Source: Lucifuga dentata
Lineage: Eukaryota > Chordata > Actinopteri > Ophidiiformes > Bythitidae
Reading direction: 5' to 3'
Length of the DNA stretch: 64,000 nt
Assembly: GCA_014773175.1 (NCBI GenBank)
Contig: VXCM01005604.1
Coordinates: forward strand, 1 to 64,000
Part shown: positions 23,931 to 38,300 of the stretch, piece after piece
How positions within the stretch are numbered: position 1 is the first letter of the stretch
How the letters are laid out: each line of letters starts with the position of its first letter
Program-made: the position numbers and the translations under genes
The notes under the pieces: generated by a model
Database searches by the model: none
The model's input: the letters and a program-made list of their open reading frames with translations, nothing else
What the model was told of the DNA's origin: nothing

Positions 23931-26900
23931 ACTTATTTAAAAATAACTGTTTCCATCAGCTTTGATTGCTTTTTGTTGCTAAGCCAGATTTTCTACCTCT
24001 GTTAAGTGTTAAGTTTTATTTCAGCTTTTGAAGGATTTTGTTGCTGTTTCCATTCTGTTTCTTTTCATGTGCAAATTAAAAAGTTGCATAAAAACAGGTG
24101 GATGGAAGGAGGAATAGCGAGATTCTTCATACTGTGTATGTGGTGATAGTTTTTACTCTTTTGGACTGCATTGTGTTCTTTGTCTTGTCCTGTGAAAGAA
24201 TCGGTTCTCACTAGCACAACCAGGCAAATCTGCATCTATGAAACTATTCAGTCACTTGTGATGAGGAGTGTGTGTGTGTTTGGAGAGAGAGGCAGACTGA
24301 ACGATAGAACAAGAGTGTGTTAATCCCTAATTATCAAAGTAAAGGTGGCAGATTGGCTGCTGGCTTTCACTTTATCTGTTCTACTTGGCCTGCTACAGAT
24401 CCATACAGACAGTCAATATAGCAGCACCGTCTAGAAGGCATCCTCTGACCCGATTCGCTCTGCTGTTTAGAAACCAAACTCCCTCCATCTTCCCTCTGCC
24501 TCCTTCATGACCCAGACTTTATCTCTGTGCAACCGATAGGAGAATGAAAAACAGCAGGAAAAAGAGGGGATGCATGCTGGAAGGAGCAAAAGATGTGTCT
24601 TCATACATTTCAGAAGTTGAGAACCAGTTGGTTTTACTGAATAATGAATGAAAGAATGAACAGTTTTGCTGAACCGCAACACTGTTCTTTTTCTGTTTAT
24701 GGATCTTTGTTTTTCTCTTAGAAATGTTTTGGAATTTTTTTTTTAATGTTCTATATTTACTACACACCAATAGAACAGACAGCTGCCTTCATATAAAAGG
24801 AATGAATAACATCTGGAGAAAGAATAACAACAGCAGTGGTAGTATCCAGAGTAAGTTCCACTGTACATTTTATGCCACTAACACCTGTTGATGACTTAAT
24901 CAATAACCAGCAAGACAGACAGAAAAAGGTCTCTGTGAGTTATGTGTGTGGGTGGACAGCATTATTTGGAAAATGTAAATTGGAAAGAGAGTCGAAACAA
25001 TAAAAGCCACCTACAGATCTGGCAGGGAGGATGTCCAAACCATAACTTGCTGGTCAAAACAGCTGGAAAGATACATGTGTGTGTTGCGCATGCATGCATT
25101 TGTGTGTGTGTTTATCTGTCTGTCTGTCTTTGTGCTCTTTGAACCCACTCTAACTTTTATTGCCCTCCCAGGGATCATAATAAGGAACTAATTGATAGTC
25201 TTTGAGCCACAAGCAGGGGGAGAGGGGGAGTTCCTGCAGGAAGTCAACACAAATCAAACTCTCTCTGAGCCCTTAAGGTCTGGAGCTATTCCAGCTGAGT
25301 TGTGGGATAACTGATGTGTGTGTATGTGTGCGTGTGGGGGAGTGAGAGACAGAGACGGAGGAAATGAGAAAGAAAATGTAACTGAGGAAGAGAAAGTCTG
25401 GTTTGACATTTACAGTTTACAGTCTGCTTCTTTGGATGTTTCCTGCTTACTTAACCACAAGTTTCCTGTTTTGACTTATTTCTGCTGAAAAAATGCAACC
25501 ATATATAGTTATATGTAAAAATATGCAAAAGCTAAAAAATGTTAATCACTTTTCTTGATTCATTTATTATATATATATACATAAACTTTTGATACATTGC
25601 ATAATGCCAACATAATGTGTTATCTTTAAATAAATCTCATGAAGATGCCTTCAGGTACTCTGTACTGTATGATATTCTGCGGAACATCCAGTGTTCACCC
25701 CACCATCCATTTGTTATCCTTTCCTCTGCTCTTAAAGGATCAGGTGGCGTTGCTTGAGAAGCGAGAGGCCCCTTCAACAACCTGAGCAGCAGCACAGCAC
25801 ATGTAGTTATGTTTGGCTCAGATTCATATTTTGTCTCAGATTCCAAAACAAATGGCCATCTGACATACAAAGGCATACGTTGCATTCCTGGCTCAAGCCT
25901 CCTCATACAGGGCCAGAGGGTTAGCAGAAAATGTGGTGCAGGGGGAGTTTCCAGATCAAAGAACAGAAGTCTTATGAAAGGCTCAAATAGAAGACAGGTT
26001 ACTAGTAAGCTCATGCACAATTAATCACATCAATATTTTTACCATCAGAGGGCAGAAAGCAGCGTCCAAATCAAACTCAAAGCAACAACTTTGGATTTGA
26101 TCTATCAAGTCATGTGTTTTTTGGCTAACATCTTAGCACATGGTTGCCCAGTGTTAGACACTGACCAGAAACAGAGCAACATGGACTTCCTACTGAAATC
26201 CTCTTTGTCATACTTATTCAAAACAAGTCCAACAATTACTTTCATTTTAGCTTAAGATAAATATCCAATAGTCCAGGTTGCTTTTTGTTTCAACTTCAGG
26301 AAGAGTTACTGAAGTTGAAACAAGCAGCTGGTAAAGAGATCTAGCAAGCTAGAACATTTGACAACCAGCCCCTCATTTACTGTCCACTTTTAACACTCGT
26401 CAGCTTCTCAGCTTCCAGCTCAGTTAGACAAACTAGTGAATCAAAACTATGAGATAAATTGGCTGAGAACTTCATAAAGCTGCCAACCATCCTGTTGATT
26501 CTTAGTGGAACCAGCAATAGCCTCCTTTTCACATTAACCTGAAAAATATTGGTTAATAAAGTTTTCAATTTGGCCCACACTATTGCAAGTGTTTTGTTCC
26601 TGGAGTTGAGAACTTTTCTTTTCTAATCTGTATACAACTAAAAGTCGACATAGATGAAGATGTGATATTTTCTTAGAATAAAAGGACAGTAAAACTGGCT
26701 TGCATGAGAATGCAGGTGAAAGGATGAGTTAGCTTCATTCCTCTAATGCTGCTCTGGACCCCTTTATTAAAAGAACTACAGCCTTTTACAGGTGCATTAC
26801 CTAAACTTTATGTCCCCATAAACATTAAGTAAATGCTCTAAGACTGCAGGACCATCAAATGCAGCAGAGCTAGCACAGCTAATGTTTCTGCTCAATGGAC

Positions 26901-29900
26901 ATGTCGGCTGAGCGGTTCAGCCTCATACTGCTGAGCAAATAATCTTTCTGTGTTTCTGGAATATATGACAGGTCAGCTACCCCTTCACAGCACAGTGAGA
27001 ACAATTTCTGCCTACAAAGAGCTAGGGATGGTGGGTAGTGGAGGGCTTTTTGGTAGATGCACAGAGTAGAAGCAGGAGACAGCTACTGAAAGAACCATCT
27101 AGATATATATACATATATATACATATATGTATATATATATATATATTTATCAGCTTTCAAAATCCAGTTAGACAACTGAAATTACATTCACATAGGGATT
27201 TGTTTGTTCCAAGATAAAGATTTCAACAAAGATGAAAGATATCACATACCACATAAACAGCACACGTGGGTCCTGATTGTAACCCTGTCTAACAAAATAT
27301 GTTCCTTGGTGAGCCAGCGCCAAATGCTGCTCTGTTTTTCCTTCCCACTATCCAATCAGACACAACATGGGATGGCTATGATTTCCTCCCTTGCAGTATT
27401 GCTTCCCAACGGAAAGAAAGTCAATTTTGTGGCCTCCAAGAAAAACAGACACATGCTGACAGACCACTGGCTAGCAAGGGGAAACAATGGCACTCAATTC
27501 ATTCTCACCCATATTTGTCCAGTTGTGTTGACAAAGACATATGCAGGTAACAATAGGATATTCAATCACCACTATATATGTTGCTTTATATTGAAAAACT
27601 GAAAATAATAGATAATAGATAATAATAGATAATAATAATAGATAATAATAATAATAATAGAGTCAACAAGCAGATTTAACATTCTTATCTTAGCAAAGTC
27701 ATGTATTTCTGTGACAGTGGATAGATTCTCACGCGCTGCAGCACATTACAGCTGATTTACTTTATCGCAGACCACTAAATATTTCACAGACTAATTAAAG
27801 GCTCTCGTTCTGTCAAGCGGTTCCCCAGAGGCCCTGATCAGTTTTAATGTAAACTTAATCTAAACCTTCTCTCTCGTGTGAAAAATCTTTCCTGTGGCTC
27901 CACCAGAGCTCATAAAGCGGGCAGAGAAACAATGTAGGGCTCATGATGCTTCAACTGTATTTAGAGAATACCTCAGTGCTGTGGTATCCAGCCTCATGGA
28001 CCATGACTGCCTTTCTTTCTGCATTCTGCACAAGAAGGAGCTCTGCGAATTCCCAGGCCTAGCGAGCATTATACCGGCCTTTGTCGAATCCTGCCTTCTT
28101 CCCCTCCCTCCTGTCCACCTCCATGCTTGCATGTCCACTGGTTGGGAATTGGGGAAATTCCTCAGCTCCGTTAAATGGCTCCTGATACACACGGGAAAGG
28201 CTAGATTCTTTGTCAGCGGTGAAACTCTAGACACTGGGAAATGGGCTTGACCTTCCAGACATCTCTAGTGCTGAGGAGGGGGGAAAGAGAGATTTGCTGC
28301 AGCACAGCAACTTTCTTCCCTCCAGACAAGGAAGAAATAAGGCTTAAGAGAAAAGCTTGAGCTTTGCTCTTCTTAGCTGGAGAAGAGCAAACGCAGAGAG
28401 AGAGAGAGAGAGAGAGAGATTTTAGTGTCTTATATAAAACAGGTTTCACATTCTGTATCTCAAACGCTCCAACAACCCAAAAGCACTAAGGCACAGCATG
28501 GGAACAATCTGGAGTTTTTCCATTTAGCTGGAAATGATTGCACAGCCCGTATCAGGAATACCACACATCAGAGACACAAACCACTTGCAGCAAGTCAAAA
28601 TGGAGTCTATCCATTGACACATAAATGTGAGCAGATGTATGAATGAGAGACACTGCTTGTTTAACACATGCAAGCAAACGGAAAGGGGTTTCAGAAAGAG
28701 CTAAAGAGAGACGCTGCCAAGTTTAGAATAAACATTCAGTTTATTGGTCTAAGGAAGCACTATTCAGCATCTGAAAACAACTGTATAAAGGCTCTCATGG
28801 CTGTAGAGGGAGCTGTGGAAAGTCAGGCAAACTCATCTCTATGACATCACAAGGGTTATTTCCTGTTGGTGCTAAAACTAGAATTTTGAAAAGTAAAGAC
28901 ACTCTAAGACATTGCATTGCATTCACTAAAAAGGTCTAAGAGATGTTTTAGTTTTCAAACTTATAGTCCAGCACCAACACTTGTTGTGTGATGCACCCTT
29001 GTGATGTCAGTGATGTTGTGATGACTTTGCACAGCACCCTCCACAGCCACAAAAGCCTTTATATAGTTGTTCTGACATGCTGAATGGTGCTCCCCCAAGA
29101 CTAACAAGCCCTCTGCTGGAAGACAAGTCTACAAATTGAGCAACTAGTTAAAAATCAAACGTTACTTCCTTTATTTTACAACAGATACAGGCCTGTTGTT
29201 GCCTCATTTCAACAAAAGAACTTCTTATTTAGAGGTTTAATCACTCCTTCACATTCCACGGCTGATTTTTCTGCATTCTGATCTTTCAAAACAAAGCGAT
29301 AATGCTCCTGTCAAGCCTCTTAGTTGCAACCTCAGCCTGAACCAATATGATCCCAAAAATCCCTTCAGGATTTTCAAAGTGTTGTTTGGTTAAATTCAAG
29401 GACTGAAACTTGGCACATTTTTAGGTAAAACAAGACAGGCCAAATTAGGAAGGCTATGATACTGTATTTTAATTTGAAATCATATTTATTGCATATTTAT
29501 TAATGTTTTATGGCCACCTGTTCACGTTTGCAAACTTCCAAGGACTTTAAAGGCCAAAGGAACTTGTATCTTAATATGTGTGTTTCTATTAAAAGCAATC
29601 ATATTGGTAGAACTGTGAGCTACAGAGCAAAACACAAAAAGGGGACATCTGAAAGCCTAAAGTAAAGACAATTACAGCTGACACAAACAGAAACATACAA
29701 ACACTCACAGTAATGGAATTTTCATAAGCATCATCAGTTTCTTCCTTTAATTAATTGCCACAGTATTCATCAACCTTTAACTTTGGACTAAAGAGCGCCT
29801 CTGTTTCCATCCCTGTCTCTCTCTCTCTCTTACGTCCCACCCAATTATGTGGGAAAATGACTTAGCCTGCAACCTTCCACAGCTATTTGTGCCCACTTAA

Positions 29901-31874
29901 TCTAGGGAGAACATTAGCATTGTGACAAAAGCCTGTTCTCTCTAAAGGTCTCAGTGACCCTCCTCCACTTCCACCACTTACTTACTTTCAATATAACATG
30001 AAACTAATCAGGTTTCCATTTTGAGGTATTTTGGTGCAGCATTCTTATTTTTTTCTCTTGACCTCAAAACAGCAGATTGCGCCTTTTTCGTCCTTCATCT
30101 GGATCACATTAATACTCACATATGGTTAACTTTTTGCCCACAGGTGCGTTACTATACAAGACCATAGACTTTCATCTATGCAAGAGCAGGAAATTAATAT
30201 CTATGCTGCTAACTTCGTAGATATTCTCCAAGGGGTTGCAGTGTATATTAGAGAAAGGTCTGTACATTGCAGGAAGCTACCCCCCTTCGCTCCCAGTTTG
30301 AAAGCTCTCATCTTTCAGGCCTGCTATGCAATACTCTGCTCTGTGGGTAGGAATGTGTACATGTGAATCCCCGTCTATATAAATGCATATATGAGTGTAT
30401 GTTGTCAGAACTGAATATGATCCCAACAGGATTCTTGCTTCCTGTATGCAGGCATATGTGGTTTGGATCACTAGCATGTGGCCCAGATGTGAAGATCTGC
30501 TGTTTTCAGCTGCTGTCAGCATTCAACAGACAGACCTTCCCAGCCAGAATTCCTCGCCAAAGGTGAAAAGATGGGAGGGAGGAATCCTTACGGGGGTATG
30601 CCAAGACCAAATGCAGGGGAGGGCAGAAAGGAAAACAGGTCTTTTCTTTATGTCATGTCCTTGGACCAGCCTGCTGAAAGTACAGGGGGTGGATGGAAAC
30701 TCTTTCTGCATTTATTTGTGAAAACTGCAATTATTTTAACATTGGGTTATGGTTTATTGTATATATTCTAAAGATGATGTGAGATGGTCATCTTTATTTT
30801 CTCTGACAGACATGGGGAACCTAGTTTTGCTGATTGCTTTATTTGCTATTTGTGTTAAATGTTAGAATTTAAAAACAAACAAAAAATAATCTGGGTCCTC
30901 GTATTTGCAGTGCATTTGCACAAAAAGATGGTGGGCAAAAGTGTAAACACGCCTAAACAGATACCTAAAGGGCATCTTTAGATTTCAGGAAGCTTCATAT
31001 GAAACAAGTATACTGTGAAGTGTGTATTTCCATGTGCTCTTTGGCAACAGAATGAAATTCAGAGGCCCTATCCATTGCCAGATTCTTCTGGCAAAGGATA
31101 AGGTGAGGAAGTGTCCAATTATAGAAGCCAGATGCTCATGAAGGGGAGTGAGCTCCAGTGTCCCCTGGCCCCCACCGGTGACACTGCCTGCTTTGCTGGT
31201 GCACAGTTTTACACTTAATGGCATCTGACTTTGATATTTGACCACTTCCTCTTAATTTCTGGAATGGTTTCGCTCCCATAGCTGGCAACATTAATTGACA
31301 CACTGCCTCTCAACAAATTCTTTTAATGCTCATACCAAAACCAAATCTGGCACCAACCTCAGTAATAACTTCCTTTACTTCCCACTTTTTGAATTTGTGG
31401 CATGACTTTCCATTTTTCCCACTTAATTGTCAGAGTTAACAGGGTGGGATATCAGGGTGGCTTGTGCATGTGTGCAATATTTCCACTTCAAAGTGATTGA
31501 TGGATGGAAAAATTCATGTAAGTGAATGTACAGGCAGTCTTAAATCCGAATATTTTAGTTTTACCAAACGAAGTATGGATTTTCTGGTGTCAAATCTCCT
31601 GTTTCCTGACAGATTGGGAGATGGATTCTAATACATTTGTAAATAAATATAGCCAATTTTACCAACAGCAGTACTTACTTCAAAAGCTTCACGTGGCTCT
31701 CAGCTGATATCTATTATGCTGTGTGTTATATGAACCTCTGCTGTGCACACACACACCTGTGCCACAGGCAAACAGACCCTTTAGTACAGTGCCTTGGGTA
31801 CACAGTGCACACACACATACACAGAGTAACACAGGAGTTGCCACGTTACACTGTTTTCTCTGCAGTTACCCATC

Positions 31875-31913
<39 letters not shown>

Positions 31914-32309
31914 AGTTCCTCCATCCCACTGGTAGTCGGTGTGTCAGTCACTGCTCTGGAAAGGGATGACTGCTTTCTTTCAGGCTTGCAATATCAACAC
32001 AGGTGCTGCTGCTAGACAAGCAAAATGAAATGTGTACACGTGCACACAATGGTAATAGTGATATATAGACAAACTTATGTTTGTGTCCAAGAGGGAGAGT
32101 GTAAAAGAGAGGGATACAGAGAAAGACAAAGTCATCTCTCCACACGGCACATTACCTCTAAGTGTCATCATCACCTGACAAGCATATCCAGTCAGTCAGA
32201 GCTGTGGTTCTTCACTGCTGAATGCACTTTGACAACAAAGCACACACCACTGCAATGTGTTCTGGTTGAACCCTATCACTATAATTAGGCTTTGTGAATA
32301 TGAGAGTGT

Positions 32310-32342
<33 letters not shown>

Positions 32343-35300
32343 CTGTTCCATGATGCATCTTCATGCTTTGTACTTAGTCTTTGTGCATGAGAACCCCAGG
32401 GCGGCTTAGTTATGGCCCTCACAATATCAAAAGGTAATCGAAATGTAGGTAAAGAAAGAAAATATAAAAAACAAATATTAAACATACATTAACTTGCCTT
32501 TTAAATGTGGTCTGTAAAGATGAAGTCTTTGTATAAAGCATTTTGTGAAATGAATTTATATTCTCTATTAGATCATAGAGATATGAAAGAATTAGATCTC
32601 TACTTCTGCTAAGTAGAGATCTAATGTTTGTGATAATCAAGATACAATTTAGAAGAACAGAGGATTTGAAGATAAAACCATAAATTGTAATAAGTTTGAG
32701 TTTCTAAAATCTGATTATTTAGAAGACTTAATTCTGAACATTTCTATGCTGCTTCCCTCATTTGCCTTTGGTTTCTTCCTTGCTGTTGTCCTGTTGATGC
32801 ATACATGATTTCTAACATACAGAGAGCTGCTAAGTGTGTTAAACTCAATGCCCTTAATCTCAGCCTTTCAAACAATGGCAAGCACATAGTTTGTCGTCAT
32901 TAAGTGCTGATCATGTGTGTCAGATTTAGGCCTAAGCCAGCTGACCAGGGTCCATTCATAACTGGAGTTCCTTTAATATAAGAACATTTAGTCAATCAGT
33001 TGTTGAAAGATAAAATATGTGGTATTTCAAAGTGGAATAGCTGAATTGTCATGTTAGTGCCTGGTCCTCCAGAGCTCATTGTCACAAAACACTTCACTCA
33101 TACCTCACACAGTCTGAATTTCTCTGTCATGGTGTCAGTGGAAGGGCATGGCTTTCATCAACTCTGCCTCTTAAAAGCTGCCGTGTTTTCCTGCTGTTAT
33201 AAAACTCCCCAGGACAAGGCGTGTTTGCGACCGTGCATGCCTGCATCTTGTATGTATGTGTATGGATGGATAAAATAGCCACCAATTTAAACTTTAATAC
33301 AGTCCAGTCCCTCTAGGTTTGATGTTTCTGCACTTATCTTGGTCCGCGTAAGTGTGTCTCTGACTATCCGTTGGTACAAATCCCCAGAGCTCTTCGCTGC
33401 CACATCATTAACACCAAAACATGAAAGATCTCCTGAGGATTGTCAGAGTCAAAGGTCAGCTGATATCTTCCTCACCACATAAAAACTACAGACATAGAAG
33501 ATGGATGTGGGAGACATGCTGGGAGCTGGATGTCTCGCCATCACTGGAGGCCACATAAACTTTTTCCCAGCTTATTTTATTAAACCAACAAGTTCTAGTT
33601 GTTTGTGACATTTCATAGTAGTCATAGCCTGATTCCAGCTTTGGAGATCTCATGAATAGATGATTGGAGCCCATTTAACTAGACGAGTGGGAATCCAGAT
33701 AAGCAAAGTTCATAATCACATACTCCACATTTGTATCTTTGTTAATATATATGCCCATTTATGCACTTCCATTTATCAGTGTGCAGAAAAATGATAATGC
33801 ACTAAAATCCTCCAGCCAGGGCGCCAATCTCTCACAGCAGCCAGCTCTGACAAATCGGCCTTTATCACCTGAGATGAAAGCCAGAGGCTATGGGGGAGAG
33901 GAAAAGAAGAAGCAGATGGGATAGAAGCATGCAAGGAGGGAGAAGAGGGAGGAGAATGATTTTGCTGCTTTGTTGGCTGATCTGGTTCAATCCTCATGGT
34001 GCAGCGATTGAATTCCCATCCAAACCCTTCCTTAAGAGGATTTAGACTCTAGGGAGGTGGCAGGCCACAGGACGATAGTGTGAGGGGAGGATCCAATGAT
34101 GGGATGATGGAAGAGAAAGGCTTGGGTATAGAGAGAGGAATTGGGAAGTCATAGAGAGAAAAACACAGAACCAGGATGGGTGAAAAGCTAAGGACACTGA
34201 AAGCTAAGGGCCAGGATAAAGTTATCACTCCTAGGAGGCATAATGTGTTGGCTATTTAAAGACAGGAAAGAAGCAAAGATGGTGAGAAAGGTTAATGAAA
34301 GGAGTCACGCATTACCACTGAGAGAAAATTAGAGGTGAGAGATTCATGGAACAATAACCATGTAAGAAACGGAACAACGGAAGGAACAGAGGCATAGAAG
34401 GAGGAGATGATGAGAGGGGAGCAGCAGGTGGTGATCTCTGATCTCATTATCGAGGGCTAATCCAGACCAGCAGTGAGCGTGTGTACATGTGTGCCGTGTA
34501 CTGTTGTTGTTGGCATGATGCTAACTTGAGCACCAGGTCTCTGTAAGTCAATATGCAGAAGACAGAGCTCTCAATTTTGAAATGCAAATAAAAATGAAAG
34601 TTTTATATTTACCTCTGCCAAGGTGTTTACGTTTTCACCCACACCTGTTGGTTTGTTTGTTAGCAGGACGACTCAAAAAGTTATGAGCCACTTTTGATGA
34701 AAGTTGGTGGAAGGGTGGTGCATGGCCTGGGAAGAAGCCATTTAATTTTGGTACTGATCCAGATTCAAGGGATTCAATTTTTTAAATGATTTTTTTTTTT
34801 TAAATATATATACCATATATATATTTTTTGTCAGTTTCTTCAAAATGAATACACCAATGTCAAGGACAAAAAACTGCATTTATCCTGTGATAGGCTATCA
34901 ATAAGTATAATTTCTTAATGGATCGATTTTAAAAACTACTGTTACTTATGACAGATAAATCAATTAAGTCTGATGTTAATTACAGTATTACAGTTAATTT
35001 CTTTCTCTTTAGGTAGGATATTGTTAGGACAAGACATATTTATTCTAGGTTTGTTGTATACAGTCTGAGTGTCCTACAGTAGTTTATACATTTAATAATT
35101 TAGCTTTGAATAAAACTTTGTGTGGTACTTAAAAAGGGAGCTTAACTGTAAATTAGGGCTGAGTGATATGGCCTAAAAATAAAATAATTATCTTGTTGAT
35201 TAAAATAATAAAAACAAATAATGATACTTTAAAATAAAATTGTAGTGGTTTTTAAACAAAAACTTTTAAAATAAATGGGGTTTTTTTTTAACAACAATTT

Positions 35301-38300
35301 ACAGGTTCCTTGTAAGGAACATCAGCCTGTCTGCTTCTGGCTTGAGTCTCTGGCATGTTACAATATTCCCACCATACTGATCTTATCATATCTTATCAAA
35401 CGCCATGACACTGGAAAATGATGCAGCTAACGTCATTTAGCTTTGAGACTGCAGATCTGCATCTCAAAGTGCTGCATTGCTGCCACTCAGTTGTGTTTCT
35501 GTCAAGTAGCTGCTGCTACTTTTCATCTTGCTAGCACATCTGACCTGCTGAAAGCTTCGTGGGCGTGGCATTAACGAACATGATAGATGGTTGGTTAGTA
35601 AGGTTGGTAACCGCATCTGCTAGAGCGGACTCTCAGAAAATATAAACAAGGCTTGTAGGTTTAACAAGCACAAAATGGGAACGGGCTTGATTGATGAAGC
35701 ATGATCTGCTGCCGCATTTTCCTTCTTAAAAATAGTTAAATATTAGGTTTAAAAAAAAAAAAATCTCAATTTTGCAATTCAGCCATTTTACACATCGTGC
35801 CAAAATGTAAACTCAAATTAATCGATTAAATCAATTTATCGCCCAGCCCTACTTGAAATGATCAATTTAGTGTAATTATCCTTTTGGTCAGAGGAATTAG
35901 TTGTTTCTTTCAATATTGCAAATTTGACATAAGAACAGAGTCAGTGTATCTGACATTTTTGATCACTTTGATACTTTTCTTTGTCATTACTTGTTACTTT
36001 TCTAGGTCTAACTCATACAATGATTGGCTGTGCTGCTGTGCATCACACATAAATGCAAAAAATCAAACAAGATGAAGCAATGGGAGGGGCTGGCAGGTTA
36101 ATAATAGTGTAGCTTTCTTCTGACAGCTTACTGTCTGTCAGATGTAACAGATGGAGACGACAGTGCACATCTGCTTGTGTCCACAAAATACTAAGCCTCA
36201 GGTATAAACTTTTTGGAGCATGAGGAAACAGGAGTTATGGTGTGACCGTGTGATTCGAGTCCACTGGGTGATTCTCAAGCTCATTGTACGACAGCTGCAG
36301 CCTCAGTGCCGGACATGATGGACACAATGGCATCATCTGCTGTATGACCAGATCTCTATCCATAATCAGGGCAAGACTGGGACACCATGTCTTTGTGACA
36401 AGTAAAAGACTTATCCGGTACAAATCTGTCAGATTAGGGATCCTAATGTTGCATTTAATGTTTCCATGGTCAATAATAATGGAATTACAGCCCAAATTAG
36501 TCACAGTATAAAAAAAACAAACAAACAAAAAAAAAAAAAAAANAAAAAAAAAAAAAAAACATAACAAATGTTTTGTACCTCAACTTAAGTATATAGTAGG
36601 TTGTGGATCAAGATGCATGTCATTATCAGTTCATTATCTTTGTATTATTGCTTCTACAGCAAAATGCAATGGAATATTTGAAGAGGATTTCATCTTCACA
36701 TGCTAATCCAGTCGGGCCACCATGTCTCATAATCATGTAGGACTGATCCATTGGACTGATGCAAATGTTATTGCATAAGTCATCACTTGTGTCAAAATAA
36801 GATGTTAATCCTCTGAAAAAATGCCTCTCTTGCTGCTAATCCTGCTAGATGATGTAGTTATGCCATAGAAAAAAATGCAATATCCCCACTGACAACACAA
36901 CTTTGGCTTACTGTTCATTTTATAGTTCTGACGAAACTGAAATGTGATCACTTTCACCTTTGTTAGGATAAAAAACACTCCACACAGGCTACGAGTACTC
37001 CAATAAAAGTGGGGAGTTGAGTGTAAGGGGTGGTGAAAGGTCTTAACACATGCTAGAAGTGCTAAATGATGTAATGGCCTTAAAATAGTTTTGCTTTCCT
37101 AGAAGATCCTGAAACAACAGACCTGTGGAATCAAAACTCAAGCTATGATTAACTTATAGCAGGGCTTCCTTTTAAGTGTGCTCAGGATCCATTCAAGAAG
37201 TAATGAAAACAGAAGAAAGCTTTTCCATCTTGTAATATAACAATATGGGAAAGGCATCCATCACCAATGATTAAAGATCAGCAAGTTGGAAACCACAGCA
37301 ACAAAAAGTGTGTTCTTGAAACACTACAGTCTCAAGTGAACAGATCTGACGTGGGCAAAGCATGACTCATGTAATTGCACATTAATGACACTGTCTAATT
37401 ATGGGTGCATAAGGAGAGTTGCTCGCCTCAGTGTAAGGGCTACAACAAACACGTTTTATTCTCAAGTCTGCATCAAAACCGAAAGCCAAAAACCTCCAAA
37501 CACTAACAATGGAGTTCCTGCTAATTTAATTTTCTTGGCAGTATTACAAGAGGATAGGCTTAATTACTGCAGGGACCACCAACATAGAACCTTTGAGCCA
37601 AATACTGAGGATGATTACTGCACTGATAATGGACATCTATAAACCTGTTGGACCTTGCAGAAACAATCAAACCAGCATAGACATTTACACTTCATTTGTA
37701 GATCAAGCACCGATTACTGTGCTTAGCACAACTATCAGATGGTTATCGCACCATTACCTGTGTGGATTAACAGTGCTGAAGAGTCATCTGAGGTGCAGCT
37801 GGCGTATGCTGATGATTAGTCTGCTGTGGCCAGAGAACACAGGCAGTTTGGTCTACTGGGTAGTCACAAGTAAATTGAGTTTAGCATGTCTTCACTGTGA
37901 GCAAATACCCCTGTGTCCCCTGCAACTTCACGTCTGTTCATTTAAGTGTCCACAGCAGATAAAGTTGCAAGTGGAAGTGAAAGCAGATGTGACTTGCAAC
38001 TTCCTTACAAGAAGTAAACACAGCAATCAACTAAAATTACTGACCAGTTAAAGATGATGGAGAGTACTAAGAAGTGGTGAACGAGGCTGTGAGAACATTG
38101 TAATGAGTTTGACTGACAAACTTGCGCACGCTGCACCAATCAACCTTTATTTTTTATTCATTATTTTATTCATCATGTACTGCTCACATTCAGGATCAAA
38201 AACCAATCACACAAAAAGGCAACTATTTCAATGTGTGCATCTCTGCATTTCTCTGTGATGTTTGACAGAACACCTCAGCTCTATCGGCCTGTTCTGTTCA

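Noticed and set aside
37593..38051. 152-codon open frame, plus strand
   Set aside because: No domains or homologous pattern recognised; intronic.
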